Of a stretch of DNA of 57,589 nucleotides, positions 1-11,910 are shown one piece after another. The first letter of the stretch is position 1; every line of letters starts with the position of its first letter. The stretch is taken from NCBI RefSeq assembly GCF_000204055.1, contig NW_006768811.1, positions 113,735 through 171,323 of the forward strand. The letters run 5' to 3'. The notes below the pieces were generated by a model, which searched no databases, was not told the origin of the DNA, and saw only the letters and a program-made list of their open reading frames with translations. Origin of the DNA: Melampsora larici-populina 98AG31 (lineage: Eukaryota > Basidiomycota > Pucciniomycetes > Pucciniales > Melampsoraceae). Both the position numbers and the translations under genes were made by a program.

Positions 1-249
1 GTACCGCAAACTCACAGATGTTGTCTTGGACAACCCTCTCTCTCAAGGTTTCTGTTGGGCACATTCTCGTGGACTTTCCTCGAACTTACTTTTATTCTCT
101 ACCTTTATTTAGCCTTTTGAGACTTTCAACTGTTGTCAAGTACGACTCTCTCTCATAAGGTCTTTGGCAGGCCTATACTCACAAAAGCTCATGTTTTAGG
201 CTCTATGAGCTCTTCATGTTTCCATGTGGTTTTGGCTCAATGGGACGAT
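1..249. other. Flank downstream of DIRS copy 1 RT, no gene
   Basis: This is the stretch beyond the stop of the minus-strand RT-RNase H reading frame. In the second DIRS-like copy a spacer of about 400 bp separates RT from the tyrosine recombinase, so this is probably the equivalent spacer, with the recombinase gene lying outside the window. I see no coding sequence in it. Confidence 0.5.
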
Positions 250-1859
250 TCATTTCATTTGGATTAAGAATTCCTTCAAATCACTTCGGAGGGTTAACCG
301 TAGTTGGTCTTCTTTCCTTTTATTAGATCTTTTCCCTCTTGACAACGCGTCTGCTGCGTTATCAGCTGACACCACCCTCTTTGCTGTAATCACATATTGC
401 TTTTCAATTAGCCTTCCTTGAATCCTCTTCCACTTGGCGTTCACCAAAGGATCTTTTGATTTTCCGTTGACCACTGCGTTTTCGGTGACTGTGTTATCGG
501 TCAACACCAGGTAATTTTGTCCTTCTACCTTCTCGAGTTGTTCTACCATCAGCAAACCAAACCTGACAGCTACCGTTTCTGCCCATGCTATCCCACGTCT
601 ATCACCGTTATCTTCTAGCCGTCTCCAGTCTGTCTTCAACTTGAACTGTGACCATTTCTCCCCCACTATAATCCCTATTCTGAACGACGTCGACGCGTCT
701 CCAACCCAACCTACGTTCCTTACTTCCGGAATCAGTATAATTCGTAAGGGATTTGATTTTCGTAGTGTCTCCATCCAAATTCCTAAATCTTCACGAACTT
801 CTTGTGGAACAGTTCTTAAGGCAAATTTGTTTCCCCAGGTCTTCATCAACCTATATATCGCCAAGCAATACACCCGCATTTGCGGAAATACAAACGTTAT
901 GTGGTTCAACTGTCCGCTCAGGACCTCTGTCTTCTTGAGAGATTGTTTATCTTCTTGTAAGTATTCTTCTATCTGTTGCATCCTCAGGTTTTTTATTCCT
1001 CGGGTAATCTAACTGTTTTATTTTCCCCATTCCAAATGAAACCCAAATACTTCTGCTCTACATCAAACTCTCTCCATTTCTTCTCATTTGTTTCTACTCC
1101 CATCCTTTGACTCTCCATCGCTATGTCCCTCATTGTTGCTGGGTTAGTTCCGTCCGCAGGTTTAACAAAGAGCGTGTCGTCTACCCAACGGAACCCCTTC
1201 AGTAAGTTGAACTTCCTTATCATTAATTCTTTCCACGCTTCTGCGGCTTCACCAAAGGTACCGCATCCACCTACTCCCCCGAATTGTACCCTTGTGTCCA
1301 CGTAAACCATGTTATTGAAGCCTAACACCATCAAGAAGTGCCATTGATCCATCGCTACAGGTATCTGGCGATAGGCTTTGGCCCAGTCGAATACTCCAAG
1401 AACTAATCTTCCCTTATATTCAGTTATGAACCAGGCTACCGTCTTAAAGTTGTCCCACGAAGTTTCGAAGTCGTCCTTGTCTACTCTCAGGTTTACGGAT
1501 TCGATATCAGGGTCATTTTTCGGGTAAGATAAATTACTTATCGGTCTAAAGGATCCATCGCCATTTATCACTGCTCCTAAAGGATTTTTCCGAAAGAAAC
1601 CTAATTTCTGGTAAGCTTCCTCTTTTGTCCATGGTCCAAACATCCTTCCTCTTTCTATTTCTTTTTCTATGTTTTCCTCAATCTTGTCTTTCGCGTTTAA
1701 AGCTGATGTATGATTCTCCGGACAGTAGTACTTCAAGCCTTTAACTTCGGCATTTTTTATACCTTGACTGAAGCCTTCCTTAAAACCGCGCAAGATATGC
1801 TTGTATTTCACCTCTATTCCGTATTTCTTTAATTCTTTCTTCCACACCTTCAAGTTCAT
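250..1859 (-). pseudogene. Reverse transcriptase-RNase H of DIRS/Ngaro-like retrotransposon, copy 1 (frameshifted)
   Basis: It encodes the polymerase of a tyrosine-recombinase retrotransposon. The frame opens at 1859 with an ATG (MNLKVWKKEL) equivalent to one in copy 2. The RT part shows FDWAKAYRQIP (motif A aspartate), VQFGGVGGCGTFG and the catalytic FRWVDDTLF box. The frame breaks near 985-993: after RLPEE the homologous sequence (MQQIEEYLQE) continues in another frame, which fits a single-base frameshift. The second part (981-250) is the RNase H domain, with GWVGDAST, WAETVAVRFG, LTDNTVTENA and the terminal SADNAADALSRG. It is clearly similar to, but not the same subfamily as, the 14437-16044 copy, so the two are old, separate lineages. 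It is almost certainly inactive because of the break. Confidence 0.85.
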
Positions 1860-2199
1860 TTCTCAGGAGGGACCTTTCGGCCATACTCTGCCTTTCTGAG
1901 CTACCTGGCGTGGACTTTCCACCACATCAGACTTAGCTCTTTTCCGGTTTGATGGCTTCTTGCTACCCTCTGGTGTTAAACTTGAAGAAGTAATTCTTCC
2001 ATCAGTTTCCGTTTCATCACGACGGCTAAGACATTTCCGCGGTTTTTAAAGAATAGTGGAATAATTTTTGGATAAGGCAAAAAGGAGGGAAGAGGGGTTG
2101 AACGGTTTCACAGGCGTCAGTCAACTCCCAAGCTTAGGCACTAACGTGTCATACAACATTTCAGTTCATTTTCAGCAAAAGTTTTTTGGTTCCATAGGC
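1860..2199 (-). other. Gag-RT spacer of DIRS copy 1
   Basis: Short spacer between the gag stop and the RT start, comparable to 14151-14436 in copy 2. No conserved coding signal is visible. Confidence 0.4.
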
Positions 2200-3570
2200 T
2201 CACGCTCTTTTACCCTTTACCGGGTTTCCATTTTTGTCCCGTCTATCTGGGCTTCTACTTCTGTCTCTACGACTAGCATAACAATCGTTTGCGAACCGAT
2301 TGTCTTTCCTCCAATTTCTACCTTCGTCTTGCCTACCTCTGTAGCCACCTTTTCCTCGTTTCCCATTTCCTTTATAACTACTGTAAGCGTGTCTTTTCTC
2401 TGTGGTTGATGTAGAGGTCGTTTGAGCTGTCGACGATGTTGACTTATTCGTTAACGGACATATGTTTGCTTTTGGTCTTCCAGGAGCGTACGGGTTGGTC
2501 TTAAAATGTCTCTCGTTGAAGCTTTCCGCCGTGGTCTTCGCCTCCGTAAGTAAAACTTCTTGGAGTTCTGCATAATTACCAATTGATTTATCCACCGTTT
2601 CTCTCATCACGCCTTGTCGCACTAACTTGCAATATCTTAATGCTACCATCCAGCCAAAGTCTTTCCTGAGTTTTTTCACCACTGCTATATGTCCTTCCAA
2701 TTTCTCCGCAACCGGCTTCCAACCACAAGAAACTAAGTGAGTACAAAACAACTCCATACAATCCCCCCACACTTCATAATCTATGGTCAGTTCTTCTACC
2801 GGAGCTTCCCCTCCGTAAATTCTAGCTTCTCCTGACTCCTTTTTATCTGATTTTGTAGTCCGGGTTGACCACGCCTTCTGGTCTTTAATCAGCCATTCCT
2901 CATTGAAAACTGTCAATTGAATATACGACGTAAGGCCTTTTAAGATGATTGTCAAACCAGGCGAAAGCGGAGCAAGCGATTCAGTCATTTGAGCATTTCC
3001 GCCTCTTAGAATTCTGCCGTTATGGATGACGTCTCCGTTGGCTAACTCCAGTGACCCTTTCTTTGACGACATGATGGCAAACGCTTTGTCTGAGCTCCTT
3101 CAAAGCTTCTTCCTTCAAGAGTCAAGCTGGTTCTTGTTGTACCGCGGGTTCATTTGCAATTTGGTTTTGTTGCTTTGTTGGTCTGACTTTGACCGGAGTC
3201 TCTTCCATCGGTGTGTGAACTGATTTAGGAATCACTTCTCTAACAAACGCTACCGACACTGATTTGTTGCTTTGCGTATCGTCTTCATCTACCACGTATT
3301 CCGTCTGTCGTTCTTTAGGTTGATGGTCCTTAGGTGGAGCTTCTTTGTTCAGGACATTCAATAGCATCGTCGCTTCTTGGTCATCTCCTCTAGCATATGC
3401 GTCCTGGATCAATGCTCCCAACGCGATACGTCTCGATGCTGTAGTTGGTTCCGAGTTGGGTGAAATAAGGAATTCTTTTGTCAGATCCTGATCTCTTGTT
3501 CTCCTTTCTGTTTCCTGACTCTACGCCTTTCGAATTCTTTGGATTTCTACAGTCTTTCAATATATATAGA

Positions 3571-3717
3571 CCTGGTGACCTCCTATTGTGAGCCGGGTTA
3601 GGCTGGGTATCTATTCTTAGCCGATCCAGGCTGGGACACCTATTTTGAGCCGGGCCAGGCTGGGCTCCTATTGTTAGCCGGGCCAGGCTGGGCACCTATT
3701 CTTAGCCGGACCAGGCT
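3571..3717. repeat. 28-bp tandem array inside the gag intron, copy 1
   Basis: Five units begin with GCCGG/GCCGA at about 3592, 3620, 3649, 3677 and 3705, a spacing of 28-29 bp. A consensus unit begins GCCGGGCCAGGCTGGG. The array lies wholly within the gag intron and recurs, inverted with the element, in copy 2. Confidence 0.9.
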
Positions 3718-4111
3718 TTCTTGACGGTACGTCCTTCCCTTTTAATCTGTCTCTATCCTAAATCACACTTGAAAACAAAACTAAAACAAAAGACGTAACT
3801 TTCCACTTCTCGAACAGGGTCTGTGCTTTATATCGAAGTGACCCTGTCAAGTCTTTGTGCTTTAACTTAAATAGGAAATTGTGTTTTCCGACAAGAAGAA
3901 CTTTGAGGTTTATCCTTGGAAGTGTTCTGAACAAGAATGGAAGGACGGAAACCCTGAATCACAAGACATGGGTCCCCGTGAAAAGAAAGATGCAGATTTT
4001 GGTGAAGAGAAAGTGATATTGATTTTTTCTCGGAAGGAGGGGTTCAGGTAATGGAAGCAAAGGAAAAATGGAAATTGATTTAGAGAACTGATTTGTAGGT
4101 AGAAGACTTAC
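3718..4111. other. Remainder of gag intron, copy 1
   Basis: AT-richer intron sequence between the 28-bp array and the exon 1 donor. Nothing else is supported. Confidence 0.45.
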
Positions 4112-4564
4112 CAAGTTGAGTTTCTCTTTTCTCTCCCTCTTCCTCCTCTTCATCTGAGCTCTTTCCACTGTCTTCTCCTTCTAACGTTCCAATTCCTCCC
4201 CACTCCTCCATCTCGTTACCTTCTCTTTGGTTGGCTTCTTGACTGACTTCTCTATTAACGAACTCCGCTCTCGCTCTTTCTCTAGTCTTTCTGATCCCTC
4301 TAGGTCTCTGTCCTTGTTTCGGTATTCCTCCGTTTGCATGAGTCGGAGTTCCACGCGAAGCGTTGCTCTGCCTGTCTCCGTTCCTTTTATTCGCTCTTCT
4401 GCGTGGGGTCAAGAGTCGATGGCCAGGTCTCAATCCCGTTGCGGCTGCTCCTGCTCTAGTCAATCTTCTACCTAAATTTTCTTCAGTTTGATTCAATTGA
4501 TTTTGAAAAGACATTTCTTAAACTCGATTTTGTAATTTCTTTCTTTCTTCTTTGTTCGTGATTT

Positions 4565-4640
4565 GGATTAACGATTGATTATCGGATTAACGATTGATTA
4601 TCGGATTAACAATTGATTATCGGATTAACGATTGATTAAT
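4565..4640. repeat. 19-bp tandem repeat upstream of DIRS copy 1 gag
   Basis: Four copies of GGATTAACGATTGATTATC start at 4565, 4584, 4603 and 4622; the third has one substitution. The array lies about 50 bp upstream of the gag ATG, so it sits in the presumed promoter or 5' leader. Confidence 0.9.
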
Positions 4641-5122
4641 TTTAAAAGAAAACTACCTCAAACTAAATAGAGTTGACTTCGAAAGAATTCGAATCGATTG
4701 ACTTTGAGAGGTAAACCTGGAGTGCGAAGTTCTCGGGAAGACTAGGAGATTACTAGTAACTCTCTAGCTCTAACTTCGCATGCCGCTATGTGACATGTTA
4801 TTTTACATGTCACCTTGTTTACACAGATAGTGGACACATGCACCAAGACGTGCCTTACTTGGTCCCTTCCAGGAAACGAAGAAAGAAACACTTGAGGTAC
4901 TACACATGCTAAAGAATTGAGATACGTAATTGTGGCTGTAGATGCAAGTTAAAGTGTGACCGAATGAATGTGAATAAAGTTCAGTTGAGTGAGATCTCCC
5001 GTTTGTACAGCGTACAGTCGCGTAAAAGCTGATCAAAAGTCGCACAAGAGTCGTACAGGGGGCACCAAGCACAGAGGATGGGGGCTTGTCAGGACCCTGA
5101 ACACGCTGCCCAGAGAGAGAGG
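4641..5122. other. Intergenic, no gene seen
   Basis: Between the two head-to-head DIRS-like elements. The small open frames have no protein-like composition and I could not support any gene. Confidence 0.4.
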
Positions 5123-5399
5123 TCTGACAGCTCCCAGCCTCAGCATTGGTATGAATCCCCCCCTCAGGCCTCTCACTTTTTCTCGATTATTCAAATGGGA
5201 TGTGTTACCCCCAGGGTCAAGCGAAACCCCGGGAGACGCCCTGAGGGCCCCCCCAACCCACTCACCTCCTCCTAGACTTTTGACACAGCCTAGCAAGGAC
5301 GGCAGATGGAGGGATTTGCATAGAGGCCCGACAGCGCTGTCCATAACCAGCGGAGAGCTTGAGCTCTGAAACCACTTACACTACCCACAGAGGAGTAGA
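5123..5399. repeat. 277-bp direct repeat, left copy
   Basis: Begins TCTGACAGCTCCCAG and ends AGGAGTAGA. It matches 5638-5915 closely, with scattered substitutions and one or two indels. The pair could be the LTRs of a very short (TRIM-like) element or a tandem duplication; the ends do not show a clear TG...CA. Confidence 0.85.
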
Positions 5400-5637
5400 T
5401 GGGTGGTTCAGGCAAGGCACACAGGTTGGACCACTGTCTACGGGGCCGGGTGTGTAGGAGTGGTAGTAGCGCAAGATACATAACGGACTTAACGTTATGT
5501 ATCCGAACCATCTGGACTAGAGAATTTCTGATACAGAAAATCCTCAGACTTCCAGATACGATACCACACACTTTGCGAGAGCTCAAATGCTAAACTTTGA
5601 TCATTCATCAAATTTCAACACCCACCCTCCTCCCGGT

Positions 5638-5915
5638 TCTGACAGCTCCCAGCCTCAGCATCGGTATGAATCCCCCCTTCAGGCCTCTCACTTTTGCTCA
5701 ATTACCCAAATGGGATGTGTTACCCCCAGGGTCGAGTGAAACCCCGAGAGAGGCCCCGAGGGCCCCCCCCAACCCACTCACCTCCTCCTCGAATTTCGAC
5801 ACAGCCTAGCAAGGACAGCGGGTGGAGGGATTCGCATAGAGGCCCGACAGCGCTGTTCATAACCAGCGGAGAGCTTGAGCACTGAAACCACTTACACTAC
5901 CGATGGAGGAGTAGA
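5638..5915. repeat. 277-bp direct repeat, right copy
   Basis: Second copy of the repeat at 5123-5399, offset 515 bp. About 238 bp of unrelated sequence lies between the copies, with no coding potential. Confidence 0.85.
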
Positions 5916-6286
5916 CACGCAGGCTGTTACAGCCCCTTATTGCTTACTGTGGCTTGAAGACACCACAAGGCACGTAGTGGTGACATAGTCCATTTGTGTG
6001 AAAGGCTAAGGGCAAATGTGTGACAGGTCAAACCATTGAGATTTCCAAGGTTAGAATTTAAAATCCCAGATCTAGAGATTTCAAACTCTAACCTTCCTCA
6101 TCTTCACACTATTCCCTATTAGTCCTTTCCACAACAACTATTTCAGCCGTGCTCATTTGCTTCTGCTCTAGAACTTGTCTTTTGATTTCAAGCAAGATAA
6201 TTGTCATACAAATCTCATTTAAAAAGAAAAACATCTATTTAAAGACAAATTAGTTTAAAAGCTCAAATAGTTCAACTATAAACAGA

Positions 6287-7927
6287 ATGGCACTCAGAAA
6301 TCAAATAAACATGGCTGCAAATAATTGACAACGTAGATTGACTAGGGCCGAAGCAGCAGCAACGGGAGCCCAGTTAGAGGAAAGACTAGTAACACCAAGA
6401 AGAAATTGTCAAGACAGGCAGAACGAAGCCAGATTGGAAAATCAAGAAAGTGAAGAAAATCGATTGCACGTACCGCGGCGAAATCAAGATATTAGAGAGG
6501 AAGATGAAGAATGGGGAGGAATTAGGGAAGAAGTAGAAGATGAGCAAGATCGAAGTGATGATCAGAGGGTTACCGATGAAATAAGTGATAGGATCAGGAA
6601 AGGTAAGGTAACACTCACTAATGTATCGATGCACCTTCTATTTCTCCCTCTACACTTCCTTCTCCTTTCAAACCCTGCGAGATAAGTTCAGTCGGACAAA
6701 AACGAATCAGGAGGACGTTAAAGCCTGGCCCGGCTACTAATAGGCGCCCAGCCTGGGTCGGCTTACAGTAGACACCTTGCCTGGTCTGGCTTATAATTGG
6801 ACCCAGTCAACTCGGGCTTACAATACGCAGAACTCCTTTACGAGAACCACAAACCCCCTCCTTTTTCTAAAGTTCGAAAGATCGATAAGGAAATCCGGAA
6901 ACTGATGGTCGGATGGAATTTTCCCTTGATTGACGTTTCCAGAGGCTAGACAAGAGGCCCTCGTAGAGCTGATCCAAGACGCCTACGATTTCAATGATGA
7001 GGCGGGAGCGAGACGCTTAACTCAGCGGCTAAATCAGGAGGACGGAGAGAAGGAACGTGAAAATCTTTACGTGATGGACAAAGATTCATCGAAGTCTTCA
7101 GACGACAAAGCCAACGTCAGGTCATTCTTGGTAGCTGAACCACACCCAAAAGCTCCAAGTGTAACGTTTGTTATGGAAACTCAGCGCCAACCTCAGCTAG
7201 ACGGAACCCTCCCAGCCCCCTCCAAATCCAACCCAGCTCCAGACCAAACCACAGAATGGTTCCATGGCTGTAAAAGTCAAGAAGAGTCAGACAAAGCGAA
7301 GTCACTGTTAGCATCCAAGAAAGGATCTCTCACCTTGTCGAATGGCGATATGATCCACAACGGTCAAGTGCTACGATCAGGTCCAGCTAAGATGGGAGAC
7401 GCCATCACTCCACTCTCCCCCCACTTAACAGTGAAATTGAAAGGTCTTAAGTCCTTCATCCCTCTGCCAGTCTTCGACGAGGAATTTTTGATTCGAGATC
7501 AAATGGCTTGGTCCTTGCTACCGCCAAAGTCAGAAGATAAGGCAGAGAAAGAGAAAAGGTTGTACGGTGGAGAAGGTCCAAGGGAGGAACTTACAATGGA
7601 CTTCGAAGCCTGGAGCAACTGTATGGAGTTGATGTGCGTCCATTTAAGAGATCAGGATTGGGGCCCGGTAGCGGATCGATTCAAAAGTCACATGGTGATT
7701 GTGAAACAGCTACGGAAAGATTATGGTTGGATGGTGGCATTAAGGTACTGTCGATTGATGAGACAGGGGGTTATGAGAGAAACCATTGATAATTCCATGC
7801 GGAATTGGGCGGAATTGCAGGATCATCTGTTAGCTCAAGCAAAAACGAAAGCGGAGAGCTACAACGAGAGACATTACCGCACCAATCCATACGCGGAAAA
7901 CGGTCCAAAAGCCAACATCTGCCCTTA
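6287..7927 (+). pseudogene. Gag-like protein of DIRS copy 2, 5' part (split by Helitron)
   Basis: First part of the gag of the plus-strand element. Exon 1 (6287-6602) starts at an ATG placed like that of copy 1 and shares RRLTRAEAAATG, RLVTPRRN and EEWGGI, but an in-frame TGA occurs at 6326-6328. The donor GTAAGG at 6603 and acceptor TTCCAG ending at 6942 define a 340-bp intron in the same phase as copy 1. Exon 2 runs from 6943 with ALVELIQDAY, KKGSLTLSNGDMIHNG and CRLMRQGVMRETID. Coding homology stops after NICP at 7927, exactly where the inserted element begins; the frame resumes at 13862. Apart from the TGA and the insertion the protein is undamaged, so the insertion is fairly young. Confidence 0.8.
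6723..6835. repeat. 28-bp tandem array inside the gag intron, copy 2
   Basis: Four units at 6723, 6751, 6779 and about 6807, exactly 28 bp apart, beginning GCCTGGCCCGGCT or variants. This is the counterpart of 3571-3717, in the same intron of the related element and in the same orientation relative to gag. Confidence 0.9.
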
Positions 7928-9073
7928 TCATAACATTTAATCCCAAAGCCACTTCGCTTACAAAACCTCAACAAAATACACAAGTATCCGTCGCTCCCCC
8001 TACAATTAGTTTTGGACTCAAGTCCGAAATCAACCGGAAACTTTCCCTCGCATCGATCTCTCCAACTTCGCAACATCCTCCATCATTATCAACACACATC
8101 TTGGCACCAGTCATACCAATAAATCATCCCTCCAATCATCCTTCAATCACAAACGTCTTTCACAAACAATTCCTTGCCGCCTCTATATCCCCAACCAATC
8201 CGTTCCACACATTGCGATCGAATTAACATGTGTCACACCACCAGTATGCGGCCGCCTGTGTGTCATACTGAACGTAATCAAGAACCTCTATCTATGATAC
8301 CTCATTTGCCAACAGACGCGCAGTATATTATACCGTCAGTTCAACGTGGCCAAAGCAATTGATATTTACACTCACTATCCATACGTCTTCAAAACGCACA
8401 GCGACTTACCAATCATGGAATTGATTTGCTGTAGGAATCGTAGCAACACGGGATTTGCCATGCCATGTTGGCATGGTAATTGTCTATTTCATCGGACAAC
8501 CAGCACAAGTGGCTTTCAGGTAATCATATCTTTCATTGGAGAACTGGTGCAGGCAACTTTCACGTGTCTCACCCTATTGGGTGACATTTATTTCCATATG
8601 TAATTCAGCATTTGCTACTTCAGCCATAGGTTATCCTATATAGCTCGAGTGCATTCGATTCTCAATTTCAATAATGATCATCAAAAACAAAAGATTCTCA
8701 ATCTAAACCTGATGAATCTTAATTGATTCCTCAACACATGCCACCGATCAGTACCTTTTCTCACCCAAGGTTCAATGAAGAAATCAAACAAATAAGATGT
8801 CAGAAGGTCCCTGTGTTTCACCAAATCAATAGCCAAATCAAAACTGGTCGTTAAATCATATCATTTGTCAAATGAGTCTTTTGCAAGCTCATCAACTCAA
8901 AATTATTCTAGAATTATACAGGATTTTCGAATTGTTTAGTTTTCTTATGTCAGCTTTCAATCAATTTCTTGAAAACAATCATCATGTTCAAGATCAGAAG
9001 CAGACAAAGACAAAGAAGATCAAGCACAAGACTACCAGCCCCAATTTCATCAAAATCCTGACAATTTTGCCTC

Positions 9074-9991
9074 ATGCCATCATCATTTAGAATGATCTGT
9101 TTCTTTAATTTCAGAAACCCGACATTACTTGAGTCAGCTGCTGCTCGTTCAAGCAATATCATCAAGACTTCTAATAGAAAGATGCCATTTTTTTACTTCA
9201 AACTTCAAACTTTTTCTGTATCCACTCCATCTGATAGTCAAATCAATAGCCGAATCAGTACACCATCATTACCTTCAGATCAAAACTTGGCGGCTCAATC
9301 TCAACTTAATCAGCTATCGAATCACATCACTCTCAAATGGTTATCCCTTTTACTTTCCAACTTACCTGTCCTTGATCTTATCAATGATCCTAATATTCCA
9401 AATCATCAGTTATTATACATTCACTCCAGTCAACCTTTAACTCAGATCAAATCTTCAATTTCAAGTTCAAACCCACTTGGTGATCTCGATTAAGTTCATA
9501 TCTTATCCTATTCAGGAAGATGAACATACTAGTTGTTATTTACCTTACCCTCATGTCGTACCCGGTGGAGTGTTCTAGGACATGGATGTGTAAGTGTGAA
9601 TTGGGTGCAATCAAATTACTTCAACCCAAGCTGATCTCATCTTATGTCTCCTACGCCTTGCTTTGTGTTGTCTATTCAGCTGGTATACCTTCTTCATTTC
9701 TGTTGGATTGTTCAGAGGCAACCAATTTCAATTGGCTCGTTATCGATCATCCAGAAAATCGTGTTATTCCAATCATCAACGATTTTCTTCTCGAATGCTT
9801 TTATTGTACAATATGTTGTTTCTTTACCCTTATTAAGTGAATATATAAAACAATCAAGTCCAGCGCAATCAACTTTTCATGATGATGAGGAAAACAGTCA
9901 AGAGAATTCAAAACAAGCCGGTATGTTTCATTCATCCTATACCTTGTCCTCATCGTTTTCAAAGGGACTGATCTCATACTTCTTTAGTTGA
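9074..9991 (+). pseudogene. Unidentified exon-like fragments carried by the Helitron
   Basis: A 139-codon open stretch (9074-9493), rich in Ser, Leu, Asn and Gln with repeated SSN/LSN-type segments, is followed by further open stretches to 9991 in other frames, one with an acidic DDEENSQENSKQ patch. The composition looks like real but decayed fungal coding sequence broken by introns or frameshifts. I do not recognise the family. It may be a host gene piece captured by the element. Confidence 0.35.
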
Positions 9992-11037
9992 ATAATTCAG
10001 GTATTCACGCAAGTGAGTTAATTCATTGTTGAGTATTGGATTGCTCAAACCTCAAAGCTCCAACACCCTTTATTGATTAAACTTTGCATCCTCCTTCTTT
10101 CATGCAAAATTCACGATCACAAGGTGTGGGGACTTTAATGAGCACCTGTCAGTTAGATTTCGAAATCAAACAAACTTATTTATTCACCAACTAATAAATG
10201 AAATTTCCTTTCCGTTCAAAACAGTTGCTAAAGACCATGCAGAAGGGCTTGTTACAGGGTGTAACAATAGGTTTACAAAAACACTTTGCACCATATTCGA
10301 ATGGAGATCTACAATTACTATCACTGCCAACATAGACCACGATCCAAATCATTCAGCAACACACTCAATAAAATACTAACTGGCATCAATCTCACTTCAA
10401 TCATCAATTTATTCAGCAAAGTGGTGAAGAATGTCATTATCAGGGAAACTTGGATCGATTTCAAATACAAAAGAAGCCAAAGAATATCTGAAAAATTCCA
10501 TTCAGATGCAACTCTTTAGGATGGGAATAATGATGAGTCTCTGCACGAATCTCAATGGGTGAGATTCACAGTAGAAAAAGTATTCTACATATTTTGATGG
10601 ATTCGACGTTCGTGGTGCAAATGGTTGGTCAGGTATGAATCTCTTTGAAAATGATCTCGAAAATACTCATTTGTGGAAACTTTAACCAACCAAAAAGTAC
10701 TGATCTTTAGTTCTATTGTTTTTCTCGAAGACTTTGATTTTAGCCTTTGAGGAAGAAATTTGAGGGTCATGACTCATTACCAATAAATGATTCAATAAAT
10801 TTCACAATCCAAAATCTACAAGAATGTTCCAACCATTCAAAACTATTTGACAGTTTCAAACCAAGTCAATCCTCTCTTTATCTCTCTCTCTTACAAACTT
10901 ACTTAATTATTAACATCTGTTTTTATGTATAGATTAAAGCATCTTCATTAAACAAACCATTGATAGCTTAATTGATTCGATCCATATTTCCGATGACCAA
11001 TCAGCTTTTATGGATTTGGATTCTTCTATCATCACTG

Positions 11038-11910
11038 GTAAGCTCTTAACCACTATTTCATTTTTGATTTATTGATCTGACCATCTGTTTTATTATGTTT
11101 ACAGATCCTTTCATGTTGATTGAGAGCCGAATGCTTCAAGTTCAAGGATATTGATCGGTCTGACGAATACGATATAACAGCATTGCCAAAAAGTCCTCCT
11201 GCGTTCTCAGATTCCATGTCAGCTTCGATGGTTCTCTGTCGTTCACGTCTTTTCTTCGATATTGAATCCGCTTCTTCCTCAGCCTTTGTTTGGAGCTCAG
11301 AAAGTTAATCCGCTTCTTCAGCCTCCTTTTCAGCGATCGCTTCCATTGTTGCAAAGAGGCCCTTTCGGTTTCAGCGCCTCTTGATTTTTCTCGCTATCAG
11401 AATCTTCAGACACCTCACAATCAACTTTCTTTACATGATAAGATTGAGAAAACTAATGCAGATCATAGGTCTTTGGTTCCCGAATTAGGTAAGATTGAGG
11501 ATGATGCGATTGGGTTTGAAGAGCTTGCTGAATCAGGAATCAAAGATGTGAATGTAGATCAGGTATGTGGGGAATATATATATATATATATATCATGAAA
11601 GGAAAGAAAGAAAGTTGACTTGGTTAATTTGATTTGGTTATCAGAGTTTCTCACATACATATTTTAGTAACAGGTATGAAGAAGGAACTGAAGGACTGTC
11701 AAAGAAAAAGAAAAAATTGAAAAGGTTAGTAGAGAAGGAAATGAAGGAGAAGACAATTTTGGATGGAAAGGAGGATCTGATGATGAAATTGAAGAAGAAG
11801 ATGACATGGATGAAGATGAAGTTTACAAATTTTTTAATCATTTGAATGAAGAACACATCATGATTGAAAGACCAGCCGATCAACCACAAGGAGCACTAGA
11901 TCAATCATGA
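11038..11910 (+). pseudogene. Unidentified intron-containing fragment carried by the Helitron
   Basis: Two convincing introns are visible: 11038-11104 (GTAAGC...TTTACAG) and 11563-11644 (GTATGT...TTATCAG). Between and after them are coding-like pieces, including KIEDDAIGFEELAESG, a lysine-rich stretch at about 11700, and a very acidic stretch (DDEIEEEDDMDEDE) ending at a TGA near 11910. Stops inside the exons show it is no longer functional. The parent gene is not recognised. Confidence 0.4.

Larger units (their letters stand above)
2200..4514 (-). pseudogene. Gag-like protein of DIRS copy 1, two exons, broken
   Basis: It is the structural protein of the minus-strand DIRS-like element. Exon 1 is 4512-side 4514 to 4112, starting MSFQNQLNQ, with RRLTRAGAAATG, RLLTPRRR and EEWGGI, all shared with copy 2. 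The donor is GTAAGTC and the acceptor CTACAG gives an intron of 3439-4111; both copies splice in the same phase. Exon 2 (3438-2200) reads ALGALIQDAYARGD, later KKGSLELANGDVIHNG, a conserved core with KLVRQGVMRETVD, and ends in a basic Arg/Gly/Ser tail (RSRSPDRRDKNG) that probably binds RNA. The frame is interrupted near 3072-3122 by a stop and a frameshift between EPA and SSKKGSL. No zinc knuckle is visible. Function is inferred from position and composition, not from a recognised gag fold. Confidence 0.7.

Noticed and set aside
4989..5885. Proline-rich open frames on both strands
   Set aside because: They lie within the 277-bp direct repeats and are open on both strands because of GC composition; no family resemblance.
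9644..9991. Membrane protein gene inside the Helitron
   Set aside because: Hydrophobic stretches arise from AT-rich sequence; the frame lacks a credible start and continuation.
10322..10335. Third CACTA-like MITE end (CACTGCCAACATAG)
   Set aside because: Only 14 bp match; the rest of the 206-bp element and any 3-bp duplication are absent, so it may be chance.
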